Source: WHUA01 sp964585785 (GTDB lineage Bacteria > Pseudomonadota > Alphaproteobacteria > UBA8366). From it: a DNA stretch of 64,000 bases. The notes under the pieces are model-generated. The model did no database searches and was not told where the DNA came from. It saw only the letters and a list, made by a program, of their open reading frames with translations. A program made the translations under genes and the position numbers. The stretch is from positions 83,390 through 147,389 of the forward strand of contig CAZPFL010000001.1 in assembly GCA_964585785.1 (NCBI GenBank), given 5' to 3'. Below, piece after piece: positions 25,801 to 33,446 of this stretch; position 1 is the first letter of the stretch, and each line of letters opens with the position of its first letter.

Positions 25801-27384
25801 ACGCCCGGCGTGACGTTGATCTCGCCGCCGCCGCACCACGACATCTATTCGATCGAGGACCTCGCCCAGCTGATCTATGACCTGAAGCAGATCAATCCCG
25901 ACGCGTCGGTCTGCGTGAAGCTGGTCGCGCGCACCGGCATCGGCACGATCGCCGCGGGCGTGGCCAAGGCGAAGGCGGATGTCATCCTCATCTCCGGCCA
26001 CTCCGGCGGCACCGGCGCCTCGCCGCAGAGCTCGATCAAATATGCCGGCATCCCCTGGGAGATGGGCCTGTCCGAGGTGCATCAGGTGCTGACGCTCAAC
26101 GGCCTGCGCCATCTCGTCAAGTTGCGGACAGACGGCGGAATCAAGACGGGCCGGGACGTCGTCATGGCGGCGATGCTGGGCGCCGAGGAGTACGGCATCG
26201 GCACCGCGTCGCTGGTGGCGATGGGCTGCATCCTTGTGCGCCAGTGCCATTCCAACACCTGCCCGGTCGGCGTCTGCTCGCAGAACCCGGCGCTGCGCGA
26301 AAAATTCACCGGCACGCCGGAGAAGGTCGTCAACCTGTTCAGCTTCATCGCCGAGGAAGTGCGCGAGATCCTGGCCTCCCTGGGCGCGCGCACGCTGGAC
26401 GAGGTGGTCGGGCGAACCGATCTCCTGCGGCAGGTCAGCCGTGGCGCCGAGCATCTCGACGACCTGGACCTCAATCCCATTCTGGCGCGCGCGGACTCCG
26501 GCGACCATCCCGTGCGCTGCACGATCGAAGGCCCGAACAAGGTGCCGGAGTCGCTCGATGCGCTGATGATCAAGGACGCCGCGCCGCTGTTCAGCCACGG
26601 CGAGAAGATGCAGCTGCAATACAACGTGCAGAACACGTTGCGCGCGATCGGGACCAAGCTGTCGTCGCGGATCACGCGCCAGTTCGGCATGACCGGGCTC
26701 CGGCCGGATCACGTCACGGTGCGGCTGCGCGGCACAGCGGGGCAGTCACTCGGCGCCTTCGCGGTGCAGGGGCTGCGGCTCGAGGTGTTCGGTGAGGCCA
26801 ACGACTATGTCGGCAAGGGGCTGTCGGGCGGCACGATCGTCGTGCGGACGCTGACGTCCTCTCCGCTCGCCTCGAACGAGAACACGATCGTCGGCAACAC
26901 GGTTCTCTACGGCGCCACGGCCGGCAAGCTGTTCGCGGCCGGCCAGGCGGGTGAGCGCTTCGCCGTGCGCAATTCCGGCGCCGAGACCGTGGTCGAAGGC
27001 TGCGGCTCGAACGGCTGCGAATATATGACCGGCGGGACGGCGGTCATTCTTGGCTCGGTCGGCGACAATTTCGCCGCGGGCATGACCGGCGGCATGGCCT
27101 TCGTCTATGACGCCGATGGGGATTTCGAGCATCGGATCAACACCGAGTCGGTCGTCTACCAGCGTATCGAGACGGCGTTCTGGGAAGACGTCTGCCGCAG
27201 CCTCATTGCCGAGCACCGGGAGGCGACGCAGTCCGGCTGGGCGGCGAGCATTCTCGCCAATTGGGAGGTCGAGCGGCCGCGGTTCTGGCAGATCGTTCCG
27301 AAGGAAATGATCGGCCGGCTCGAGCATCCGGCGACGGTGGCGCAGATCGAGGCCGCCCGGGCGATCGAGGGCAACGCGGACTGA
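22843..27384 (+). CDS. gltB: Glutamate synthase (NADPH) large subunit
   Basis: Alpha subunit of GOGAT, making two glutamates from glutamine and 2-oxoglutarate. The ATG at 22843 has GGAGGG 7 nt upstream, giving 1513 residues. The Ntn-type amidotransferase nucleophile is Cys30 (EHDACGVGM), so a 29-residue propeptide should be removed. The class II amidotransferase domain runs to about residue 430. The FMN domain contains GHSGGTGASPQSSIKYAG and KLRTDGGIKTGRDV. The 3Fe-4S motif is CHSNTCPVGVC near residue 1140. The C-terminal beta-helix has the repeats GGTIVV and GAETVVEGCGSNGCEYMTGG. Gene order D-B in one operon. Confidence 0.97.
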   Translation: MNDFVERWRRNAALLQASHAYDPAQEHDACGVGMIVAIDGQPRREVVLKGIEALKSLWHRGAVDADGKTGDGAGIHVQIPQDFFKEHIRRTGHEPGSGHLAVGMIFLPRTDLSAQERCRQIVETEILRFGHRIYGWRQVPVSVDVIGEKANATRPEIEQVMVENALGVGDSQFQVDLYIIRRRIEKVVQAESIADFYICSLSCRSVIYKGLFLAEQLTAFYPDLLDDRFVSNFAIYHQRYSTNTFPTWRLAQPFRVLAHNGEINTLLGNVNWMRSHETRLADRRFGAYINDIKPVIQAGSSDSAALDAVFELLVRTARELPEVKSLLIPESWERSETLPRSHRDFYAYGNSVMEPWDGPAAICAYGGRWVLAGMDRNGLRPMRYVVTNDGLLIVGSEAGMVKVDEATVVEKGRVGPGQMIGVQLAEGRFYHDRELKDVVAGLRPFGKWLKKLTKLSNAAIANARKAAPMSRDDLRRWEVTVGWSMEDLEMILHPMAETGKEATGSMGDDAPIAVLSEKYRGLHHFFRQNFSQVTNPPIDSLRERRVMSLTTRLGNLGNILDEDESQLEFLQLDSPILLTEEYVALRNKLGDAAAVIDCTFPLDGGPHALGDAVKRIQSEAEDAVRGGHTNLILTDEHVTRDRAALPMILATGAVHTHLVRTQLRTFTSINVRSAECLDVHYFAVLVGVGATTVNAWLAQEAIADRHRRGLFGKQPLERIVGRYKRSVEDGLLKIISKMGIAIISSYRGGYNFEAVGLSRSLVAEFFPGLASRISGIGLTGIQKKVSEIHRRGFAEDVIALPVGGFYRYRRSGEAHYWDGNLIHQLQNAVETDSYGAYKRYSDRVVTLPPINLRDLLDFAPKNPSINVDEVESITRIRKALVAPGISLGALSPEAHETLSIAMNRIGAKSDSGEGGEDPARYRPKLNGDNASSAIKQIASGRFGVTAEYLNNCREIEIKVAQGAKPGEGGQLPGLKVTELIARLRHSTPGVTLISPPPHHDIYSIEDLAQLIYDLKQINPDASVCVKLVARTGIGTIAAGVAKAKADVILISGHSGGTGASPQSSIKYAGIPWEMGLSEVHQVLTLNGLRHLVKLRTDGGIKTGRDVVMAAMLGAEEYGIGTASLVAMGCILVRQCHSNTCPVGVCSQNPALREKFTGTPEKVVNLFSFIAEEVREILASLGARTLDEVVGRTDLLRQVSRGAEHLDDLDLNPILARADSGDHPVRCTIEGPNKVPESLDALMIKDAAPLFSHGEKMQLQYNVQNTLRAIGTKLSSRITRQFGMTGLRPDHVTVRLRGTAGQSLGAFAVQGLRLEVFGEANDYVGKGLSGGTIVVRTLTSSPLASNENTIVGNTVLYGATAGKLFAAGQAGERFAVRNSGAETVVEGCGSNGCEYMTGGTAVILGSVGDNFAAGMTGGMAFVYDADGDFEHRINTESVVYQRIETAFWEDVCRSLIAEHREATQSGWAASILANWEVERPRFWQIVPKEMIGRLEHPATVAQIEAARAIEGNAD

Positions 27385-27388
27385 CCGG

Positions 27389-27416
27389 GGCAACTTGGCG
27401 CCATTGCCAAGCTGCC
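27389..27416 (+). terminator. Hairpin after gltB
   Basis: Near-perfect 11-bp stem GGCAACTTGGC / GCCAAGCTGCC with one A-C mismatch and a 6-nt loop, starting 5 bp after the gltB stop. There is no T-run, so it may stabilise the mRNA 3' end or act with Rho. Confidence 0.5.
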
Positions 27417-27576
27417 CGCCGCGCACGCGCTTTCGGTCGGACACGACAGCAGGCGTCATAGTCCGCCGCCAACGCGGTTGCGGCTTTGGCTACCCGGAGA
27501 AATCGGCGCCCATGGACACCCCGGTCAAGCCTACTGCTGTCCGGTTAGGTTCGGTTTACGGTTCAGAACGAAGAAT

Positions 27577-27606
27577 CGTGGATGCGCGTATCAAGTGCGC
27601 ACATGG
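27577..27606. repeat. REP-like palindrome, degenerate copy
   Basis: CGTGGATGCGCGTATCAAGT and following bases, with stem TGCGC / GCGCA. It shares the GGATGCGCG..TCAAG core with the repeat at 7509, and both are followed by a similar AT-rich tail (TTTA..TT.AATTC). Together they look like copies of one element. Confidence 0.5.
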
Positions 27607-27637
27607 TGTTTTTATTTAAATTCAATACCTTGCCGCC

Positions 27638-27660
27638 GTGCCTGGGCTTGACTCGGGCAC
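27638..27660. repeat. REP-like palindrome, inverted copy
   Basis: GTGCCTGGG / CTCGGGCAC around CTTGA, followed by CCACGA. This is the reverse orientation of the TCAAG-centred repeat, about 30 bp from the copy at 27577, so the two form an inverted pair. Confidence 0.55.
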
Positions 27661-27927
27661 CCACGAATAGCCAACTGCCTTGGAAAAGGTGGCGGCGTCT
27701 CAGCTGTATTCTTTCCAGTGCCGCGCCCGCGATTCCAAGACCATCTTGGCGCCATGGGGAAATCCATCACGGATATTATGTTGCGAATGATTTTTATTTG
27801 CAGAAAAGCTAGCGCCATGCGATAGTCCCGGTCGACGAGCGTTTGTTCGTCGCGCTGTCTGCATCGACGTCGCGTTCCATCCTAAACGCGTCCCTTTCCT
27901 TAGCGTTCGATGCGGGAAACTTCCCCA

Positions 27928-27959
27928 ACCCCCGCCGTTTCGCCGGCGGGGGTTTCTTT
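27928..27959 (+). terminator. Rho-independent terminator of unknown transcript
   Basis: Perfect 9-bp stem ACCCCCGCC / GGCGGGGGT with an 8-nt loop, followed by TTCTTT. It lies about 540 bp after gltB and 60 bp before the GST gene on the same strand, so it ends either a very long gltB 3' UTR or an unannotated transcript. Confidence 0.75.
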
Positions 27960-28022
27960 CGCCGAGCCCGGCAGTGACTCAAGGGAGTTTCCCGGTAAAC
28001 GGGCGGAGACTATAGTCCCGCC

Positions 28023-28691
28023 ATGCACAGGCTCTATCACCTTTGGCTGTCGCCCTTCTGCCGCAAGATTCGGGTGGCGCTCGCCGAAAAGAAGCTGGAT
28101 TTCGAGCTCCGGATCGAAAAGGTCTGGGAGCGGCGCGAGGCCTTTCTCGCGATGAACCCGTCCGGCCAGGTGCCGGTGCTGGAGATTTCAGGCGGCCCCG
28201 TGCTCGCCGATTCGGTTGCGATTTCGGAATATCTCGAAGAGGTCTATCCGGAGCCGAACCTTCTCGGCCGCAACCCCGAGGCGCGCGCGGAGACGCGGCG
28301 GCTCGTCGCCTGGTTCGATCAGAAGTTCAATTCGGAAGTGACGGCAATGCTGGTGCATCAGAAGATCACCAAGCGCCTGCTGTCGCTCGGCGAGCCGGAT
28401 TCGATGGCGATCCGGGCGGGAAACACCAATATTCACATGCACATGGAGTATGTCGCCTGGCTCACCGAGGACCGGCGCTGGCTGGCCGGGGACGAGTTCT
28501 CGCTCGCCGACATCGCCGCCGCTGCGCATTTTTCCTGCGTGGACTATCTCGGCGACGTGCCGTGGGATGACCACCCGCGGGCCAAGGACTGGTATGCCCG
28601 TATCAAGTCGCGCCCGAGCTTCCGCGGCATTCTGGGCGATCACATTCCCGGCTATCCGCCGCCGAAAGACTACGCGGATCTCGATTTTTAG
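28023..28691 (+). CDS. Glutathione S-transferase family protein
   Basis: A 222-residue two-domain GST. The N-terminal thioredoxin-like domain has LSPFCRKIRVALAEK near residue 8 (the Ser/Cys site), the cis-Pro in GQVPVLEI near residue 52, and the glutathione gamma-glutamyl contact ADSVAISEYLEEVYP. The helical C-terminal domain contains FSLADIAAAAHFSCVDYLG, the N-capping box of GSTs. Substrate unknown. Its stop overlaps the stop of the convergent TPR gene. Confidence 0.88.
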   Translation: MHRLYHLWLSPFCRKIRVALAEKKLDFELRIEKVWERREAFLAMNPSGQVPVLEISGGPVLADSVAISEYLEEVYPEPNLLGRNPEARAETRRLVAWFDQKFNSEVTAMLVHQKITKRLLSLGEPDSMAIRAGNTNIHMHMEYVAWLTEDRRWLAGDEFSLADIAAAAHFSCVDYLGDVPWDDHPRAKDWYARIKSRPSFRGILGDHIPGYPPPKDYADLDF

Positions 28692-29470
28692 TGCTTTGCC
28701 GCTGCTTTCGCGGGTTCGCGGAGGTAACGTCTGGCCGCCTCCGCGGCGACGCTGTCGGGGTGGCGCTCGACCAGCGTCTCCCAGTCGGTGCGGGCGCCTT
28801 TTTCGTCGCCGGCCTGCTTGCGCAGAAGCCCGCGCTCGAGCAGGGCGTCCGGATGGTCGGGCGTCATCGCCAGGGCGCGCTTGAGGTCGTCGGCCGCCTC
28901 GGCCGCCTGGCCGGTGTGGCGATAGGCGCTGGCGCGCAAGACGAAGGCCTCGGTCGATTTGGGATTGAGCAGGATGCTCGCGCTGAGATCCATGATGGCG
29001 TCCTGATAGCGCCCGGCGGCCGCGTAGGCCATGGCGCGGTCGATGCGCATTTCCGGGTCCCGCGGCTGGAGCTCGATGGCGGCGGACAGCAGCGCGTCGG
29101 CCTTTGTCGGCTGCTGCGCGTCGAGCCAGAGCTGACCGGCCTGGGCCAGGACCTGGGCGCGTGCCGAGTCGGGGGTCGCCTCGGGCAGGTCCCAGGCGAG
29201 CGACTCGAGCTGATCGGCCGCGTCGGGAAAATTGCCCATCGCCGCCAGCGCCATCGCCGCGCAATGACGCGCGCCGTTGCCGCCGCCCGCCTGCTCCCAG
29301 CCCAGCGCGGCTTCGAGCGCGTCTTCCGGCCGCTCATGGACCAGCTTCATGCAGCTGTCGTAGTCGTGGACGGCGACCGGGTTGCCGCGGGTCTCTGCCG
29401 CGAAGGACGCGGGGGCTGCGATCAGGGCTGCGGCCAGGGCGCCGGCGAACAAGCGTGGGGCAAGGGTCAT
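28688..29470 (-). CDS. Exported TPR-repeat protein
   Basis: A 260-residue protein with a signal peptide (MTLAPRLFAGALAAALIAAPASFAAE). About four TPR-like helical repeats follow from about residue 70, for example ADALLSAAIELQPRDPEMRIDRAMAY, YQDAIMDLSASILLNPKSTEAFV and AADDLKRALAMTPDHPDALLE. A short Ala/Lys-rich tail ends it. It is probably periplasmic and mediates protein contacts; no enzymatic motif is visible. The start at 29470 is chosen for the signal peptide; the open frame continues upstream without support. Confidence 0.8.
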   Translation of the reverse strand: MTLAPRLFAGALAAALIAAPASFAAETRGNPVAVHDYDSCMKLVHERPEDALEAALGWEQAGGGNGARHCAAMALAAMGNFPDAADQLESLAWDLPEATPDSARAQVLAQAGQLWLDAQQPTKADALLSAAIELQPRDPEMRIDRAMAYAAAGRYQDAIMDLSASILLNPKSTEAFVLRASAYRHTGQAAEAADDLKRALAMTPDHPDALLERGLLRKQAGDEKGARTDWETLVERHPDSVAAEAARRYLREPAKAAAKH

Positions 29471-29550
29471 GGGGTTGTCTCGCGGGTGCACCACCCCTAG
29501 AGTCCGCCCTTCGCGCTGATCGTTCAAGCCCGGAATCGCATATTCAGACC

Positions 29551-30432
29551 ATGACCGCCGCGGCGTCGCGCCTCTTCTGCTTTGGCTTGGGCTACTCGGC
29601 CCTTGCGCTTGCCGAGGCATTGGCCGGGCGGGGATGGCGGGTCGCCGGCACCTGCCGTAGCGCCGAGAAGCGGCAGGCGATGATGTCGCGCGGCATCGAG
29701 GCGTATCTCTTCGACCGGGACCGGCCGCTCGAGGATGCGACAGCGGTCTTGGCTGGAACGACCCACCTACTCAGTTCCGTGCCGCCGGATGCGGCGGGCG
29801 ACCCCGTGCTCGACCGGCATGCGGACGCGATCGGCGGGCTCCAAGGGCTTTCCTGGGCCGGCTATCTGTCGACGACCGGCGTTTATGGCGATCACGGAGG
29901 CGGCTGGGTCGACGAGGACACGCCCCGCAGGCCGAGCGGCGAGCGCGGGCGGCGGCGGGTCGCGGCGGAAGACGCCTGGCTTGGCCTCCGGCGCCGCTAT
30001 CGGACGCCGGTGCACCTGTTCCGTCTCGCCGGGATCTACGGACCCGGGCGCAACGCGCTGGAAAATATCAAAGCCGGGACGGCGCGGCGGATCGTCAAGC
30101 CGGGCCAGGTGTTCAGCCGCATCCATCGCGACGATATCGTCCAGGCCTTGATGGCTTCGATGCAGGCGCCCAACCCCGGTGCTGCCTACAATATCTGCGA
30201 CGACGAGGCGGCGCCGCCGCAGGACGTGATCACCTATGCCTGTGGCTTGCTCGGCCGCGCCCCGCCGCCCGAGATCCCGTTTTCCGAGGCGACGCTGTCG
30301 CCGATGGCGCGCAGCTTCTATGACGACAACAAGCGCGTCCGCAATGACCGTATGAAACAGGAACTCGGCGTGCGGCTGAAGTGGCCGACCTATCGTGAGG
30401 GACTCGCAGGGCTGATTGCGGCCGGCGGATAG
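29551..30432 (+). CDS. NAD(P)-dependent epimerase/dehydratase-like protein
   Basis: A 293-residue extended-SDR-like protein. The N-terminus FCFGLGYSALALAEAL is a Rossmann loop with GxGxxA pattern, followed by GTCRS. YLSTTGVYGDHGG and VHLFRLAGIYGPGRN are typical of the YeeZ-like SDR branch. The normal YxxxK position is not evident (TTGVYGDHGGGWVDE has Y without K four residues later), as in other members of this atypical group. It is transcribed divergently from the TPR gene, 80 bp away. Confidence 0.8.
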   Translation: MTAAASRLFCFGLGYSALALAEALAGRGWRVAGTCRSAEKRQAMMSRGIEAYLFDRDRPLEDATAVLAGTTHLLSSVPPDAAGDPVLDRHADAIGGLQGLSWAGYLSTTGVYGDHGGGWVDEDTPRRPSGERGRRRVAAEDAWLGLRRRYRTPVHLFRLAGIYGPGRNALENIKAGTARRIVKPGQVFSRIHRDDIVQALMASMQAPNPGAAYNICDDEAAPPQDVITYACGLLGRAPPPEIPFSEATLSPMARSFYDDNKRVRNDRMKQELGVRLKWPTYREGLAGLIAAGG

Positions 30433-30449
30433 ATGCCCGGTCGGCGCCC

Positions 30450-31229
30450 TTAGCCTTGCCGCAGCCGGTCGCTGAGTTCGTCCACGGTCCGCGTGAGCCG
30501 GGCAAGATCCTCGGGACGCGACAGGCGGTGGTCGCCGTCCTTCACGAGCGTGACCTCGACGGAATCGCTCGCCAGCGCCGCCGCGGTATCGAGCGACAGT
30601 TGCCAGGGAACCGCATCGTCGCGCTGGCCGTGCAACAGCCGCACCGGGCCCGTGAACGGGATGGGCCCCGGCAGCAGCAGGTGATTCCGGCCCTCCTCGA
30701 TCAGCGTCATCGTGATCGGATAGCCGGCCGGCTCGTATTCCGACGGCCGCATCCAGAGACCCTCGGTCTGCAACAGCCGGCGGGTCGCGTCGTCGACCCG
30801 GTTCCACATCCGTTGCGTGAGGTCGACCGCGGCGGCGATGCCGACGATCCCGGCGATCCGCTCGGGCCGCGCCCGCGCCGCCAGCAGGGCGATCCAGCCG
30901 CCCAACGACGAACCAACGATGACCTGCGGCCCCGCGGTGACCGAATCGATGACGGCGAGCGTGTCCGCAAGCCAGTCGCCGATGGTACATTCGGTGAATT
31001 CACCGGATGACTGACCGTGCCCTTGATAGTCGAATCGGGTGAATTGCTGGCCCTTGGATTGGCAGCTCGCCTCCAGCGCGAGCGCCTTTCCGCCCTCCAT
31101 ATTGGAGCGGAAGCCCGTGCAGAAAATGACGCCGGGTCCCGCCCCGGGCGTGTGATGGTAGGCGATGGCCGCGCCGTTATCGCGGTGCAGTGTTGCCGCT
31201 TTCGTTGCCACGGGATATGTCCTTGCCAT
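30450..31229 (-). CDS. Alpha/beta hydrolase, ABHD10-like
   Basis: A 259-residue alpha/beta-hydrolase from the ATG at 31229 (GGAGGG upstream). The nucleophile elbow is VIVGSSLGGWIAL (Ser about residue 102), the acid is in LHGQRDDAVPW near residue 200 and the histidine in KDGDHRLSRPED near residue 235. FDYQGHGQSSGEF is typical of serine hydrolases related to ABHD10 thioesterases. Substrate unknown. It is divergent from the glycosyltransferase gene, whose start lies 48 bp away. Confidence 0.85.
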   Translation of the reverse strand: MARTYPVATKAATLHRDNGAAIAYHHTPGAGPGVIFCTGFRSNMEGGKALALEASCQSKGQQFTRFDYQGHGQSSGEFTECTIGDWLADTLAVIDSVTAGPQVIVGSSLGGWIALLAARARPERIAGIVGIAAAVDLTQRMWNRVDDATRRLLQTEGLWMRPSEYEPAGYPITMTLIEEGRNHLLLPGPIPFTGPVRLLHGQRDDAVPWQLSLDTAAALASDSVEVTLVKDGDHRLSRPEDLARLTRTVDELSDRLRQG

Positions 31230-31276
31230 GGAACCCTCCGCCACGCCGTACGAACGGAAGCCGCCGCAAACCTATC

Positions 31277-32470
31277 ATGGCCGTTGACGCAGAAACCAGC
31301 GCTCCCGAGATGCACGCGCCCGTCGTGCTTCAGGTCCTGCCCGCTTTGAATACCGGCGGCGTCGAGCGCGGCACGGTCGACATCGCCGAGGCGATCGTGG
31401 AGGCGGGCGGGACGGCCTTGGTGGCGTCTGAAGGCGGCCGCCTCGTGCATGAGCTGCAGCGCGTCGGCGCGGAGCACATCACCCTGCCGCTCGCCTCGAA
31501 AAATCCCTTGGTCATGCTGCGGAATGTCGGGCGGCTTCGGCGCCTCATTCGGTCGCGCGCGGTCGACATCGTGCACGCCCGCAGCCGCGCGCCCGCCTGG
31601 TCCGCGCTGCGCGCCTGCCGCGGCACGGATGCCCGGTTCGTCACGACCTTCCACGGCACCTATAACCGCGCCGCGCCGTTCAAGAGCTACTACAACTCGG
31701 TGATGACGCGGGGCGTGCGGGTCATCGCGATTTCCCATTTCATCGCCAATCACATGGTCGAAGCCTACAAGGTCGAGCGCCGCCGCATCCGGGTGGTGCA
31801 CCGCGGCGTCGATCTCCAGCTCTTCGATCCGCGCCAGGTGCCGGCCGCCCGCGTCATCAGCCTGGCGCAGCAGTGGCGCCTGCCGGAAGACGTCCGCGTG
31901 ATCATGCTGCCGGGGCGGCTGACGCGCTGGAAGGGCCAGGCTCTGTTGATCGAGGCGCTCGCCAAGATCGACACCGACCGGCTGCGCTGCCTCATCGTCG
32001 GCGGCGAGCAGGGCAGCGGCTACCGCCGCGAGCTCGAGGGCCTGGTTTCCCGGGAAGGGCTCGAGAGCGTCGTGCAGTTCGTCGGCGACTGCACGGACAT
32101 GCCCGCCGCCTTCATGCTGGCCGATGTGGTCGTCTCCGCCTCGACCGACCCGGAGGCATTCGGCCGCGTGATGGTGGAGGCGCAGGCCATGGGCAAGCCC
32201 GTCGTGGCGGCGGGGCACGGCGCCAGCGCCGAGCTCGTGCTGCCGGGCGAGACCGGCTGGCTGTTCGAGCCGGACGACGCCGACTCGCTGGCGGACGCGC
32301 TTGGCCGGGCGATGCGCCTCGGCGCGGCGGAGCGCGAGGTCTTGGCGCAGCGCGCGATGGCCAATGTGCGCGCCAATTTCTCCAAGGAAATGATGTGCGC
32401 CAAGACGCTCGAGGTTTACGGGGAGATACTGCGGGACGCCGCCGCGGCCCGTGCGCGCGCCGGGACGTGA
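31277..32470 (+). CDS. Glycosyltransferase family 4 protein
   Basis: A 397-residue GT-B fold retaining glycosyltransferase. The N-terminal acceptor domain has LPALNTGGVERGTVD near residue 22 and HARSRAPAWSA. The C-terminal donor domain has LPGRLTRWKGQALLIEAL near residue 210 and the E-x7-E motif in EAFGRVMVEAQAMGKPVVA near residue 295, followed by GETGWLFEPDD. The start is the ATG at 31277; an upstream frame is antisense to the hydrolase. It is followed within 5 bp by a GT9 gene, so the two probably build the LPS core or another surface glycan. Confidence 0.88.
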   Translation: MAVDAETSAPEMHAPVVLQVLPALNTGGVERGTVDIAEAIVEAGGTALVASEGGRLVHELQRVGAEHITLPLASKNPLVMLRNVGRLRRLIRSRAVDIVHARSRAPAWSALRACRGTDARFVTTFHGTYNRAAPFKSYYNSVMTRGVRVIAISHFIANHMVEAYKVERRRIRVVHRGVDLQLFDPRQVPAARVISLAQQWRLPEDVRVIMLPGRLTRWKGQALLIEALAKIDTDRLRCLIVGGEQGSGYRRELEGLVSREGLESVVQFVGDCTDMPAAFMLADVVVSASTDPEAFGRVMVEAQAMGKPVVAAGHGASAELVLPGETGWLFEPDDADSLADALGRAMRLGAAEREVLAQRAMANVRANFSKEMMCAKTLEVYGEILRDAAAARARAGT

Positions 32471-32474
32471 GGCG

Positions 32475-33395
32475 GTGAGCGAGCGGATTCTGGTCATAAA
32501 ACTCGGCGCGCTGGGCGACTTCATCCTGGCTTTCGCGCCCTTCCAGGCGATCCGGCGGCATCATCCGAAGGCGACAATCACCCTCCTGACCACGGCCCCG
32601 TTCGAGCCGCTGGCGCGCGTCAGCGGCTGGTTCGACGAGGTCTGGGTCGACGACCGCCCGCGCCCCTGGCGGCTCGGCGCCTGGCGGGCGCTGGGGCGCC
32701 GTTTGCGCGACGCCCGATTCGCCCGGGTCTACGATCTCCAGACCTCGGACCGCAGCGGCTGGTATTTCCGCCTCTTCGGCAGCGACAAGCCGGAATGGTC
32801 GGGCATTGTGCGGGGCTGTTCGCATCCGCATCGCAACCCGCGGCGCGACCATCTCCACACCATCGAGCGCCAGGCCGAGCAGCTCGCCGCGGCGGGGATC
32901 ATGGACGTGCCGCCGCCGGACCTCGGCTGGCTGGACGGTGATGTCGGCCGGCTGCGGCTGCCTGAGCGGTTTCTGCTCCTGGTTCCGGGCGGCGCTGAGC
33001 ACCGGCCGGCCAAGCGCTGGCCGGCGGAGCGCTATGGCGCGCTCGCGCAGCGCCTCGCGGCGCGCGGCCTTCCCGCGGTCATCATCGGCGGGCCGGCGGA
33101 GGAAGCGGCCGCGGCGGCCATCCTCGCCGCTTGTCCCGGTGCGATCAGCCTGGTCGGCGGCACCTCGCTGCTTGACGTCGCCGGCATCGCCCGGCGTGCC
33201 GCCGCCGCGGTCGGCAACGATACCGGCCCGATGCATATCGCAGCCGCAATCGGGTGCCCGTCGCTCGTGCTGTTCTCGGCGGAGTCCGATCCCATGCTGT
33301 GCGGCCAGCGCGGCCCCGTCGTCACGTTCCTGCGCCGGCCCGACCTGCGGCGGCTCACCGTCGATGAGGTTGAAGCCGCTTTACGCTTGCGTTAA
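32475..33395 (+). CDS. Glycosyltransferase family 9 (heptosyltransferase-like)
   Basis: A 306-residue GT9 protein with a GTG start at 32475 (TGAGGC upstream), 5 bp after the previous stop. ILVIKLGALGDFILAFAPF at the N-terminus, LLLVPGGAEHRPAKRWP near residue 165 and VGNDTGPMHIAAAIGCP near residue 245 are the three family signatures; the last binds the ADP-heptose donor. It probably adds heptose or a related sugar to the LPS inner core. Upstream GT4 gene and downstream thrS lie on the same strand. Confidence 0.87.
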   Translation: MSERILVIKLGALGDFILAFAPFQAIRRHHPKATITLLTTAPFEPLARVSGWFDEVWVDDRPRPWRLGAWRALGRRLRDARFARVYDLQTSDRSGWYFRLFGSDKPEWSGIVRGCSHPHRNPRRDHLHTIERQAEQLAAAGIMDVPPPDLGWLDGDVGRLRLPERFLLLVPGGAEHRPAKRWPAERYGALAQRLAARGLPAVIIGGPAEEAAAAAILAACPGAISLVGGTSLLDVAGIARRAAAAVGNDTGPMHIAAAIGCPSLVLFSAESDPMLCGQRGPVVTFLRRPDLRRLTVDEVEAALRLR

Positions 33396-33446
33396 ACGAA
33401 GGCGCCTATCCACAGGCGGCGCATGGCGCCGGGAATGGACTACAGA

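Larger units (their letters stand above)
27385..28022. other. Long non-coding region between gltB and the GST gene
   Basis: 638 bp without a convincing gene. It holds, in order, a gltB 3' hairpin (27389-27416), two REP-like palindromes in opposite orientation (27577-27606, 27638-27660), an AT-rich stretch, and a terminator (27928-27959). I checked for tRNA, tmRNA and 6S-like folds by eye and could not support any of them. Confidence 0.6.

Noticed and set aside
22780..26712. A 1310-codon open frame on the minus strand opposite gltB
   Set aside because: It mirrors the GC-rich codon pattern of gltB, is rich in Arg/His/Asp/Ala without motifs, and gltB is certain.
27417..27927. Possible tmRNA, 6S RNA or tRNA
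   Set aside because: No tRNA-like ends, no tag-coding frame and no 6S-type long hairpin could be recognised by eye.
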